Positions 15,651-23,732 of a DNA stretch of 51,366 nt are shown one piece after another. Position numbers and translations under genes: made by a program. Under the pieces are notes generated by a model that had not been told where the DNA came from, ran no database searches, and saw only the letters and a program-made list of their open reading frames with translations. Every line of letters begins with the position of its first letter. Within the stretch, counting starts at the first letter, position 1. This DNA comes from Kiritimatiellota bacterium (GTDB lineage Bacteria; Verrucomicrobiota; Kiritimatiellia; RFP12; UBA1067), in assembly GCA_009778475.1 (NCBI GenBank), contig WRJS01000010.1, positions 1-51,366 on the forward strand, given 5' to 3'.

Positions 15651-16762
15651 CGCAGAAAGGCCGTCACCAGCGCCGGGCCGTAGAAGACCCAGATCACCGC
15701 GGCGGCCGCGAGGTAGGGGCCGAACGGGATGACGTGCGTCTTTTTCGTCTTTGTGTCGCGGCACGCGATGAGCAGCAGCCCCACGACGCTCCCCAGCAGC
15801 GACGACACGAAAATCGTGAACAGCACCGCCTGCCACCCCAGGAACGCGCCGATCGCGCCCAGCAGCTTCACGTCCCCGAAGCCCATGGCCTCGCGCGGGA
15901 TGGTGATGGCGTCGGCCTTGCCCCGAATCTTGCCGAGCGTGCCGAGCGCGATGTCCGCGCCGTCCAGCACAAGGCGGTCGTGGTAGAACACGAGCGTGCG
16001 AGCAGCCTTTCCGCCCACGGTGAACGCGCCCTCCACGACGAGGCGGTCGCTTTCACGGCTGAAGATGTCCTCCCACAAGAGGGTGTCCTCGCCGACGGCG
16101 AGGACGGCGCTCTTGCCCTCGCGGCACCATGTGAAATCCTGCGGGGGGTCGAAGCGTTCGCGCTTGCGCCCCCAGGCGAGCTTCCCTAGCTCCACGATGC
16201 CCCACAGCAGCCCGAACCCGGCCGCCAACCCCAGCAGCGACATCAGCAGGCCCTGCCACCACACCTCGCACCCGTGCAGCACCGGCAGCGCCGCGCTCAG
16301 CAGCGGCCCCGCGACCATCCCCCCGACGGTCACCGAGTCCGGCAGGATGTAATGCTCGAAGTCGATGAACGTCCCCAGCACCAGCCCCCCGATGAACAGC
16401 CAATAGACGAGGATCAGCGCAGGGTGCGAGAGCGGGAGCATCCCCAGGTCGTCCGGGATCACCCATTTCAGGAACACCGCCAGGAACAGCGTCGCCGTCA
16501 GCAGCTCCACCAGCATATAGCGTATGGCGATGGGGCCCTTGCACGACGCGCACCGCCCGCGCAGGAGCAGCCAGCTCAGCACCGGGATGTTCAGGTGCCA
16601 CGGGATGAGCATCCCGCAGTGCGGGCAGTGCGAGCGCGGCGCCACGACCGACTCCCCGCGCGGGATACGCCAGATGCACACGTTCAGGAAGCTGCCCACG
16701 CACGCCCCGAAGAACGCCGAGAACACCGCGAACAGCGCGAAGTGGAACATGGTCATAGGCAT
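15608..16762 (-). CDS. pilD: Prepilin leader peptidase / N-methyltransferase with an inserted domain
   Basis: A 384-residue membrane aspartyl protease that cuts and methylates prepilins. The zinc tetracysteine is CPHC (46-49) and CASC (71-74); the protease motifs are FIDFEHYILPD (about 132-142) and GFGD (294-297). About 90 residues between two membrane segments (about 197-290) are extra and soluble in character; common enzymes are 230-290 residues. The start is ambiguous: ATGs at 16762, 16756 and 16750 all lack a ribosome site because octad repeats replace the upstream region. The last 13 or so residues (ending SGQWSVVSGQ) are encoded by intergenic heptads. Confidence 0.88.
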   Translation of the reverse strand: MPMTMFHFALFAVFSAFFGACVGSFLNVCIWRIPRGESVVAPRSHCPHCGMLIPWHLNIPVLSWLLLRGRCASCKGPIAIRYMLVELLTATLFLAVFLKWVIPDDLGMLPLSHPALILVYWLFIGGLVLGTFIDFEHYILPDSVTVGGMVAGPLLSAALPVLHGCEVWWQGLLMSLLGLAAGFGLLWGIVELGKLAWGRKRERFDPPQDFTWCREGKSAVLAVGEDTLLWEDIFSRESDRLVVEGAFTVGGKAARTLVFYHDRLVLDGADIALGTLGKIRGKADAITIPREAMGFGDVKLLGAIGAFLGWQAVLFTIFVSSLLGSVVGLLLIACRDTKTKKTHVIPFGPYLAAAAVIWVFYGPALVTAFLRLVISGQWSVVSGQ

Positions 16763-16763
16763 T

Positions 16764-17166
16764 GAGGGGTTAAGGGGATGAGGCTAAGGCGTTAAGGCCG
16801 TGAGGCAACGAGGCTGTGAGGCCTCTCATCAATAGCGCAGGAGTGAGATGCGACAGCAAGCCTCGCACCAATAGCGCCGTCGACGGGGTGAGGCCGTGAG
16901 GCAACGAGGCTGAAAGCCTCGCATCACTAGCGTAGGGCAACGCCCTACGGAATGGGACACAACGCGTCAAGGCTGTAAGCCTTGCATCATGAGCGAGGCG
17001 TGTCGCACCTCGCCGTTGATAGTAGGCTTTCAGCCTACACGGGTAACTCGCCACCAACGCAGGGCGTTGCCCTGCGCTAATGATATAGCCCCTTTGGGGC
17101 TGGGGCAAGCACGTCATGAACGCAGGGGACCGCCCTGCGCGAGTGGTATAGTCCCTTTGGGGCTGA
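16764..17166. repeat. Octads plus palindromic repeat cluster 4
   Basis: No protein gene is convincing here. Octads with GTGAGGC and AACGAGGC (about 16764-16822 and 16887-16915) lead into hairpins of the family seen in the pseudopilin operon: GTAGGGC-AAC-GCCCTAC (near 16931) and GCAGGGC-GTT-GCCCTGC. A 63-bp unit repeats at 17059 and 17122. A 152-codon minus frame (17228-16770) spans the array and stops 7 nt before the first possible prepilin peptidase start. Confidence 0.75.
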
Positions 17167-17231
17167 CCAGCACGCGTGGTTTTAGTGTGTCGCCTTGATG
17201 CCGAGAAAGACGTTAACCTTGCGTTCATGTC

Positions 17232-17299
17232 CTTACAGCCTCACAGTCTTACAGCCTTACAGCCTCACAGTCTTACAGCCTCACAGCCTCACAGCCTTA
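17232..17299. repeat. Octad tandem array (CTTACAGC / CTCACAGT)
   Basis: About eight units with an exact 8-bp period alternate CTTACAGC and CTCACAGT or CTCACAGC. The array ends about 12 bp from the stop codon of the paraslipin gene. Confidence 0.85.
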
Positions 17300-17311
17300 A
17301 CCCCTGCCCCC

Positions 17312-18223
17312 TCACTTCACTTCCTTCACGACGGACGTGACCGCCTTCAGCACACCCGCCACGTTCGCGAGGTCCGCGGGGACGATCATGGTGTTGTTGG
17401 TCTTGGCGAGGTTGCCGAAGGCCGTCAGGTACTGCTGGGCCAGCTGCATGTTGACCGCCTCGGCGCCGCCGCGCTCCATGATGGAGGTGGCCACGCTCTG
17501 GATGCCCTTGGCCTGCGCCTCCGCCACCATCAGGATTTCCTTGGAACGGCCCTCGGCCTCGTTGATGCGCTTCATCTTCTCGCCCTCGGACTTGGCGATG
17601 GCCTCCTGCTTGTCGCCCTCGGCGCGGTTGATCTTCGCCTGACGCTCGCCCTCGGAGGAAGCGATCATGGCGCGCTTCTCGCGCTCGGCGCGCATCTGCT
17701 TCTCCATGGCGTCGCGGATGCTCTGGGGCGGCGAGATGTTCTTGATCTCGTAGCGCGTGACCTTGATGCCCCACGGGTCGGAGGCCTTGTCCACGGCCTC
17801 GACGATGGCGGCGTTGATGTGCGTGCGCTCCTCGAAGGAGCGGTCGAGCTCGAGCTTGCCCATCTCGCTGCGCATGGTGGTCTGCGCCAGCTGCGTCGTC
17901 GCGAACAGGTAGTTGCCGATGCCGTAGGAGGCCTTCACGGGATCCATGATCTGCATGTACAGGATGCCGTCCACCTCCACGGTGATGTTGTCCTTCGTGA
18001 TGCACTGCTGGGGCGGCACGTCGATGGCCTGCTCCTTCAGCGAGTGCTTGTACGTCACGCGGTCGAGGAACGGCATCAGCACGTGCAGGCCCGCATGGCG
18101 CGTCTTGTTGTACTTGCCCAGCCGCTCGGTGATGAACACCTGTTTCTGCGGCACGATCCGCACGCACTTGGCAAACGTGTAAACGCCGACAAAGGCGATA
18201 ACTACCCAAACCCACATACCCAT
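17312..18223 (-). CDS. SPFH/paraslipin family membrane protein (QmcA-like)
   Basis: A 303-residue protein with an N-terminal membrane helix (about 3-20) and an SPFH/Band 7 domain containing QVFITERLGKY, GLHVLMPFLDRV and DPWGIKVTRYEIKNI. A long charged helix rich in AEREKRA and SEGERQAKINRAEGDKQEAIAKSEG follows, then a short C-terminal region. Paraslipins form large membrane assemblies and are usually encoded beside NfeD proteins, as here (18 nt from the upstream gene). AAGGAG precedes the ATG. Their precise role (membrane organisation, protease regulation) is not settled. Confidence 0.9.
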   Translation of the reverse strand: MGMWVWVVIAFVGVYTFAKCVRIVPQKQVFITERLGKYNKTRHAGLHVLMPFLDRVTYKHSLKEQAIDVPPQQCITKDNITVEVDGILYMQIMDPVKASYGIGNYLFATTQLAQTTMRSEMGKLELDRSFEERTHINAAIVEAVDKASDPWGIKVTRYEIKNISPPQSIRDAMEKQMRAEREKRAMIASSEGERQAKINRAEGDKQEAIAKSEGEKMKRINEAEGRSKEILMVAEAQAKGIQSVATSIMERGGAEAVNMQLAQQYLTAFGNLAKTNNTMIVPADLANVAGVLKAVTSVVKEVK

Positions 18224-18241
18224 AACCTTTACTCCTTCTTG

Positions 18242-18667
18242 TTAGACACGCTCGACCCCGAGCGTGATGTTCTGCTTTGAGCGGATACGGACACGGGTCC
18301 CTGCCGGGACCTCTTCGCCCGCCTCCGCCTCCCATGTGCACCCACGGAACTCCACGCGTCCCGCCCGGTCCGGCAGGATGGCCTCAACGACCGTGGCGTT
18401 CTTCCCGACAAAATCATCATCCATGTCATCCCCTTCCTTCGCGTCCCCCGTGAACACCCGCTTGAACAGCCTGCGCATCGTCACGAGGAAAACCACGGAC
18501 AGCACCGTGAACAGCGCCCACTGCCACGCGAACGGGATACCCAGCACCCTCGTCAGCAGCGCGACGACGAACGCGGACATCCCGAAGAAGACGATGAAGA
18601 AGCCTGTCGTCAACATCTCGGCAACCACAAGCATGATGCCCAGGACAACCCAATAAAGCGGACTCAT
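18242..18667 (-). CDS. NfeD family membrane protein
   Basis: A 141-residue short-form NfeD. Three hydrophobic segments fill residues 4-65. The C-terminal part (about 84-141) is an OB-fold-like beta barrel with VGKNATVVEAILPDRAGRVEFRG and AGTRVRIRSKQNITLGVERV. It pairs with the downstream paraslipin in an operon, the standard arrangement for this partner pair. GGAG lies 7 nt before the ATG, immediately next to a heptad array. Confidence 0.87.
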   Translation of the reverse strand: MSPLYWVVLGIMLVVAEMLTTGFFIVFFGMSAFVVALLTRVLGIPFAWQWALFTVLSVVFLVTMRRLFKRVFTGDAKEGDDMDDDFVGKNATVVEAILPDRAGRVEFRGCTWEAEAGEEVPAGTRVRIRSKQNITLGVERV

Positions 18668-18678
18668 ACGAAAACTCC

Positions 18679-18801
18679 AGTGGTTAGTGGTTAGTGGTCA
18701 GTGGTTAGTGATTAGTGGTCAGTGACTAGTGGTTAGTGGTCGACCGCTGTCGAGAGCCATCGACCGCTGTCGACCGCCATCGGCCGCCGCCGAAATCCCG
18801 A
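18679..18801. repeat. Heptad array followed by decamers
   Basis: Nine heptads AGTGGTT/AGTGGTC (18679-18741) run straight into decamers CGACCGCTGT, CGAGAGCCAT, CGACCGCTGT and CGACCGCCAT. The array fills the gap between the NfeD and DUF3795 genes and ends near the DUF3795 stop. Confidence 0.85.
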
Positions 18802-18809
18802 ATCCCCCC

Positions 18810-19376
18810 TCACGCCTCCAAGTCCTTCTCCGTCAGCGGCTCGACGGGTTTCTTGCACCACGGGCACGTGTCCGTCCCCTCCGCCCAGAAGTACGTTTTC
18901 TTGCAGGCCTTGCATGTCCAGCGCGTTTTCTGCTCCGCCGCGAGCTTGTCCGTCCCGCCGTCCTTCTTGATGCGCTCGCAGTTCTTGCGCGCGGCCTTGC
19001 GGTACAGGTGATCCCCCTCGCTGTGGTAGCGTTTCAGCTTCTCGCACTTCTCGAAGTCCGCGCACAGGCCGCAGGCCGTGATCTTCCGCTCCTTCGCGCA
19101 CTTGAACACGGCGCACTGCGACTCCATCTTCGGGCTTGTGCACCCGACGCACTTCCGGCCGTCGTCCCCGCCTTTCAGGCGCAACTTGCAGGCCGAGCAA
19201 TAGATGCCGCAGAACGCGAAGTCATACGTCTTCGCCCCTGTCGCCGCCGCGCCGCCGCCCAGCGGCGTCAGCGTCTTTTTCGGTGCCTCGTCCGCGGCGC
19301 CGGCCAGCCCCGCGCAGCCCGCGCACACGCAGCACGCCACAAACTCCCGCCGACTCGTCCCATTCTGTTTTCTCAT
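18810..19376 (-). CDS. Tat-exported DUF3795-type cysteine-rich protein
   Basis: A 188-residue protein; the start at 19376 has GGAGG 5 nt upstream. The N-terminus carries a twin-arginine signal (TSRREFVACCVCAGCAGLAGA). The body has DUF3795-like cysteine groups (CGIYCSACK, CVGC, CAVFKC, CGLCADFEKCEKL). The C-terminus is a rubredoxin-like zinc or iron ribbon (WTCKACKKTYF ... CPWCKKP). Export by Tat suggests folding with a metal or cofactor before transport. The biological role of DUF3795 is unknown. About 190 bp upstream up to 19567 shows no gene. Confidence 0.75.
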   Translation of the reverse strand: MRKQNGTSRREFVACCVCAGCAGLAGAADEAPKKTLTPLGGGAAATGAKTYDFAFCGIYCSACKLRLKGGDDGRKCVGCTSPKMESQCAVFKCAKERKITACGLCADFEKCEKLKRYHSEGDHLYRKAARKNCERIKKDGGTDKLAAEQKTRWTCKACKKTYFWAEGTDTCPWCKKPVEPLTEKDLEA

Positions 19377-19567
19377 GACATCCTCCAACGTTCCGTACCC
19401 AGGCGCAAGGGCGCCCCCATATTTGACCTTTATGCCAATATGAATGACAAGGATAATACCGCAGTCCCTGCGCAAAGTCAACTAAAACCCGTGACCCGTC
19501 AAAAAAAAGGGACGCAACCGTGAAGACGGGGCGGGATGGGGCTAAGGGCAACGGCGGCGGTGTCCAT

Positions 19568-21784
19568 TCAGTCGTCTGTCTTCACTTGGGTCTTGCGGGC
19601 GGACGCGACCATCTGTATGAGGGTGCGCCTCTCTTGCCAGGTGTCGCGCAGGGAGGCGATGCGGAGCATCTGGCGGAACAGATCGGGCTTGAGGCGGCGC
19701 GACGGGGTGATGCGGATGCGCATGGGGCGGTTGGGCTCGAGGCAGAAGAAGTTGTCGTCGTAACGCGCGTCCATGCCGTCGAGCGAGAGCCACACCCATA
19801 GCGCGACCTGCTGGGAGGTGAGGGTGACGGCGTAGCTGGTGTCGTCCCACGCGCGGATCTCGGCGCGCATACGCGGGGGCGGCAGCGCCCATTCGCGCGG
19901 CTCGCAGAAGTACACGAAGTTGGAGGCGATAAGCGCACCGTGATCGTCGCGGAGGTAGAGCCACAGGAACAGGTCGTTCGCACCGAAATTGGCAATCAGG
20001 TCGCCGATTTTCAGGCTGGCGGCGGCCTCGCGCGTGGCGGGGGCGAGCGTAAGCTCCGTGGCGCCATCCATGAGAAGGTCGCCTTGCGTGCGGGTCATGC
20101 GCCAGTTCAGCTCGGCGTTGAGGGCTTTGGGCGTGTCGTTGAACGCGAAGAGGTCAACGGTCGCTGTCTTGGGTCGGAACGCGCCGCTGGCCCAGACGGG
20201 GGAGAGGCTTTTCCTGAGCAGGTAGTGCGCGGCTTTCCAGCGGCCTTCAAAGTCAACGCTCGCGGTGCTCGCCTGGGGCCAGCAGTCATTGAGGTGCCCG
20301 TTGATGAAGCCGTGCGTGTTGGGCTCATCGCAGCGGACGCGCTCCCACTCGCGCTTGATCAGCACGGCGTGCTGGATCTGGCTGAGCCATGCGTGGTTGG
20401 CGAAGCTCGCGGGGAAGAGGAAGTGGCGGATGAAGGTGGAGGCGATGAGGGGCAGGGTGAGCGCGTCCTGCGCGTGGTAGGTGCAGGCGGGGTGCGAGAG
20501 GTTCTGCTCCTCTTCGGAGAGGTACGTCGCGATGATGCGCGGCTCGGGGAGAGAGGGTGTGGGCGCGAAGCCCGTCGCATGGGTGAAGGCGTCCTTCGGC
20601 AGGCACAGCCCGGCGGGGTCTTCGGCCTTGACGGTGGCGGTTAAGGCGGGGTCGTCGCAACCCCACAGGACCATGCAGGGGTGGTGGCGGATACGGCGGA
20701 TGTTGGGGCCCAGGCCGTCCTCGAGCGCGTCGTGCCAGACCATCAGGCCATATTCGTCGCAGAGGTCATAGAAGGCGTTACACTCGTAGGCGGCGATGTC
20801 CTTCACGCGCAACAGGTTCATGTTGCCCACGACGGCGGCCTTGACGAGGCGCGCGTATTCCACACGCGAGAGACGCGCAGGGTAGAGGTCCGGCCGGGTC
20901 CACACCGTGCCCTTGATGTACATCGGGTGGCGGTTGAAAATCAGGCGCGGCGAGCCCGCCTTGGCCTCCACGATCTCCGCATGGCAGATGCCGATGCGGC
21001 GCGAGACGTGCTCGAGGCTGGTGCGTTCGGCGAGCACGTCCACGAGGACTTCGTAGAGCGGCTGCTCGCCCATGCCCGAGGGCCACCAGTATTGCGCGTT
21101 CTTGAGCGTGAGGCGCAGGGTCTGGCAGTCGGCCGTGAGGGGTTCGCGCGCTTCGCTCAGCGTGATGTTCTTGTAGCAGACGCGCGCCTGCACCTCCAGC
21201 TGGCATTCGGCGATGCAGAAGCGCTCGGTGATGACGGTGACGTCGAGCTCGGCAACAGCGGTGTCGGTGATGCCTTGGCGGACGATGACGTCCCGCACAC
21301 GCACGCCGTTGAACGCCTGTATGGAGACGTCGCCGTTGATGCCGACCGTCGGCAGGGCCGGGCGCCCGGCCAGCGGCGCACGGTTCCGCGCCTTCCTCAC
21401 GGGCGCAGCGAACGAGATGGCGAGCTTGTTCTTGCCGGGGATGATGTAGGGCTTCACGTTGAACTCAACAATGTGCATCCCAGCCTCCGTCTTGCCGAGC
21501 GGCACGTCGTTCAACGCGATTTCCGCCGCGCCGTCCAGCCCTTCGATGCAGAGCATGACGCATCTATGGTTCAGGAACCCCTCGATGCTGAACGTGTTCT
21601 CGTATGTCCACTCCGTCTCCGCGACCCACGCGATCTCCCGAAGGTTTCGCCCGATGAAGGGGTCGGGGATTTCGCGGATGGCGAGCAGGTCCGCATGGAT
21701 GCAGCCGGGCACAACCGCCTTGTAGATTTTCTTGGTGCCGGTCTTGCGGACCGTCCATTCGCCACTCAAATCAAGTCTTCTCAT
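19568..21784 (-). CDS. GH2 beta-mannosidase homologue lacking catalytic glutamates
   Basis: A 738-residue protein without a signal peptide. N-terminal jelly roll (about 1-170) with LSGEWTVRKTG and the late family motif GHLNDCWPQASTASVDFEGRWKA (split at about 496-518) clearly place it with GH2 beta-mannosidases. Where active members have a GNNE acid/base motif, this protein has LWGCDD (373-378), and about 20 residues before it are missing (WHDALEDGLGPN). Where the nucleophile motif SEFGFQ is expected, it reads ASFANHAWLSQIQ (459-471) with no glutamate. It may be a non-catalytic or binding homologue. The start has only a weak ribosome site. Confidence 0.75.
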   Translation of the reverse strand: MRRLDLSGEWTVRKTGTKKIYKAVVPGCIHADLLAIREIPDPFIGRNLREIAWVAETEWTYENTFSIEGFLNHRCVMLCIEGLDGAAEIALNDVPLGKTEAGMHIVEFNVKPYIIPGKNKLAISFAAPVRKARNRAPLAGRPALPTVGINGDVSIQAFNGVRVRDVIVRQGITDTAVAELDVTVITERFCIAECQLEVQARVCYKNITLSEAREPLTADCQTLRLTLKNAQYWWPSGMGEQPLYEVLVDVLAERTSLEHVSRRIGICHAEIVEAKAGSPRLIFNRHPMYIKGTVWTRPDLYPARLSRVEYARLVKAAVVGNMNLLRVKDIAAYECNAFYDLCDEYGLMVWHDALEDGLGPNIRRIRHHPCMVLWGCDDPALTATVKAEDPAGLCLPKDAFTHATGFAPTPSLPEPRIIATYLSEEEQNLSHPACTYHAQDALTLPLIASTFIRHFLFPASFANHAWLSQIQHAVLIKREWERVRCDEPNTHGFINGHLNDCWPQASTASVDFEGRWKAAHYLLRKSLSPVWASGAFRPKTATVDLFAFNDTPKALNAELNWRMTRTQGDLLMDGATELTLAPATREAAASLKIGDLIANFGANDLFLWLYLRDDHGALIASNFVYFCEPREWALPPPRMRAEIRAWDDTSYAVTLTSQQVALWVWLSLDGMDARYDDNFFCLEPNRPMRIRITPSRRLKPDLFRQMLRIASLRDTWQERRTLIQMVASARKTQVKTDD

Positions 21785-22019
21785 TTAAATCACTTTTCAC
21801 CGTTAAGCCTGCCCGACCTGTCCGGGAGCAGACACAAAAAACACCTTGCCCATTCAAATCGCGGACGGGATACACACCACCGTGACCCTTCAAATGCCGG
21901 ACATAGGTTCACCTTACTTCCGTAATCAGTTATTACTATAGCAAATGAGCGCCCCCGTGAAAAGCGGAAAGTTGAACAGAAAATTGAACGTGGCGCACGA
22001 TGACCTGAACCGGATACGC

Positions 22020-23732
22020 TCACACGTCCCAGACGGGGCTGGGAAGCACCTTTTGGGAGGGATAGGCACAGAGGGTGCGGCCGTCGCGGGCGGTGAGGGT
22101 GGCGCGGTTGCCGCGGAGGGTGAGGGTCATGGGCGCAGCCCCCCTACCCCGCAGGATGTTGGCGACCATGAGGGCTTTCTCGAGGCCGTCGCCACGGCGG
22201 AAGTTCCAGACCTCGTCGGGCTGGGCGAGGCGCGTGGGGCCGTCGTAAATCGATTCGCCGCTCCATGCGGCGGCCTGCCGCACGAGCTCGCCTTCGTCCC
22301 ACCCTTCCGCGCCCGCGCGGCTGACGGGGTTGCGCTCCATGGCGGCTTGGATGAAGGGGGCGGGGTCTGTGCGCGAGAGGTCGCGCCAGGCGTAGAAGGC
22401 CATGTCGGCGGTGGCGTTCCGCTCGCGCAGGGCCTCGATGCGGCGGATGACCTCCTCGCGCGTCATCTCCGTCGTGAGCGCGAGCGGCGGCTCGGCGGCG
22501 TCGAACGCGATGCCCGTGACGCTGGGGAGACGCGGCTCGGTGTGGCAGAAGCGGGAGAGCTGGCGCACGACCTCGGCCGCGCTCATGCAGCTGTTGCCGA
22601 TGGCGGCCTTCAGCGCCTCCACGTCCGCAGGGTCGTCAAGGTCGATCGTGCGCTCGCGCATGAAGTCCTCGACATCGTTCAGCACGACCTTGCACGGCAG
22701 GTAGCCTGCGGCGAAGGTCTCGATCGGGATGGTGGCGAGCAGCTTGGGGCGCGTGGCGTCGGTGGCCTTGTAGGTGCTGTCCTGCTCGAAGCGGAAGGCC
22801 TCCTCCAGCGGCAGGTAGCGGTCCGCGCCGTTGATGCGGCTGCGCAGGACGAAGCAGTCGCGCACGCGCGGATTCTGGCGCAGGAAGTTGCCGAGGATCT
22901 CGGGCGTGAGCGGCGTTTTGAGGTACTTGCGCAACTGCGCGGCGAAGCGCCCGAAGGCGTGCGGGTCGATGGTCGCGCGCGGGTAGAGCGTGTGGATCCA
23001 GCCCGTGTGGTGCGCGACGATCGTGACGCGCTCGTTCTCCAGCGCGCGGCGGGCCTGCCCGGAGATCTGCGTGCCGTTGAACCACATGGCCTTGGTGACG
23101 AGGCGGCGGTTGTTGGTGAGGATGCCGTCGTCCGCGTCGATGAAGTTCTGCGAGTGGAGCGGGGTGGCCATGAGGAAGATTTTCTCCAGCGGTATCCCCG
23201 CGACGACGAAGAGCGCGGCCGCGTAGAGCGCCGAGAGCGACACGCACTCGCCCGCGCCCGTGGTGAAGCCCTCGCGGTGTTTGAACGCGTCCATGGCTTC
23301 GACGGTCTCGGTCTTCCAGTAGGGGATGACGTCGGAGGTGTATTTGTCGAGGCCGAAGTGGGTGCGGATGTCGATGTCGAAATAGTAGGCGTCGCCGGTG
23401 TAGCCGAAGAGCGCGTTGGCCTGCGCGATGGCGTCGGGCGAGATGAAGTCCGCGAAACGCGCGAGCTCGCGCCGCTGGTCGGTGAGGCCCCACGTCTCGA
23501 GGTCGAGGTTGAAGACGTAGTGCTCCATGATGTACTGCTTCAGGCGCTGGAGGCGGCGGTAGGGCTTGGCCTTGCGGATGCCCGCGAACCACGGGTCCTC
23601 GCGCCACAGCCACAGGCGCGGCGACATGATGTTCGCCAGCACGAGGCTGTACATCAGCTCCGGGAACACGAACACCTCCATGTCGGAGAGCGTGACCGCC
23701 GAGGAGCACCGCGCTAGGTCTTTGGGCGTCAT
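22020..23732 (-). CDS. Transglutaminase-like protein coupled to PurF paralogue
   Basis: A 570-residue protein without signal peptide. Start 23732 overlaps the stop of the PurF-like gene (ATGA), with GGAG just upstream, so the two are probably made together. Residues 158-200 (TTGAGECVSLSALYAAALF ... GIP ... ATPLHSQNFIDADDG) resemble the Cys (163), His (193), Asp core of transglutaminase-like proteins. The rest is not recognised. Coupling to a PRPP-type enzyme paralogue suggests a shared but unknown pathway. The 235 bp downstream to the next gene shows no gene. Confidence 0.55.
   Translation of the reverse strand: MTPKDLARCSSAVTLSDMEVFVFPELMYSLVLANIMSPRLWLWREDPWFAGIRKAKPYRRLQRLKQYIMEHYVFNLDLETWGLTDQRRELARFADFISPDAIAQANALFGYTGDAYYFDIDIRTHFGLDKYTSDVIPYWKTETVEAMDAFKHREGFTTGAGECVSLSALYAAALFVVAGIPLEKIFLMATPLHSQNFIDADDGILTNNRRLVTKAMWFNGTQISGQARRALENERVTIVAHHTGWIHTLYPRATIDPHAFGRFAAQLRKYLKTPLTPEILGNFLRQNPRVRDCFVLRSRINGADRYLPLEEAFRFEQDSTYKATDATRPKLLATIPIETFAAGYLPCKVVLNDVEDFMRERTIDLDDPADVEALKAAIGNSCMSAAEVVRQLSRFCHTEPRLPSVTGIAFDAAEPPLALTTEMTREEVIRRIEALRERNATADMAFYAWRDLSRTDPAPFIQAAMERNPVSRAGAEGWDEGELVRQAAAWSGESIYDGPTRLAQPDEVWNFRRGDGLEKALMVANILRGRGAAPMTLTLRGNRATLTARDGRTLCAYPSQKVLPSPVWDV

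Noticed and set aside
16770..17228. 152-codon minus frame across repeat cluster 4
   Set aside because: Entirely repeat-derived, with AAGGA only one base before the ATG. Kept only as an observation because it ends 7 nt before prepilin peptidase; not supported as a gene.
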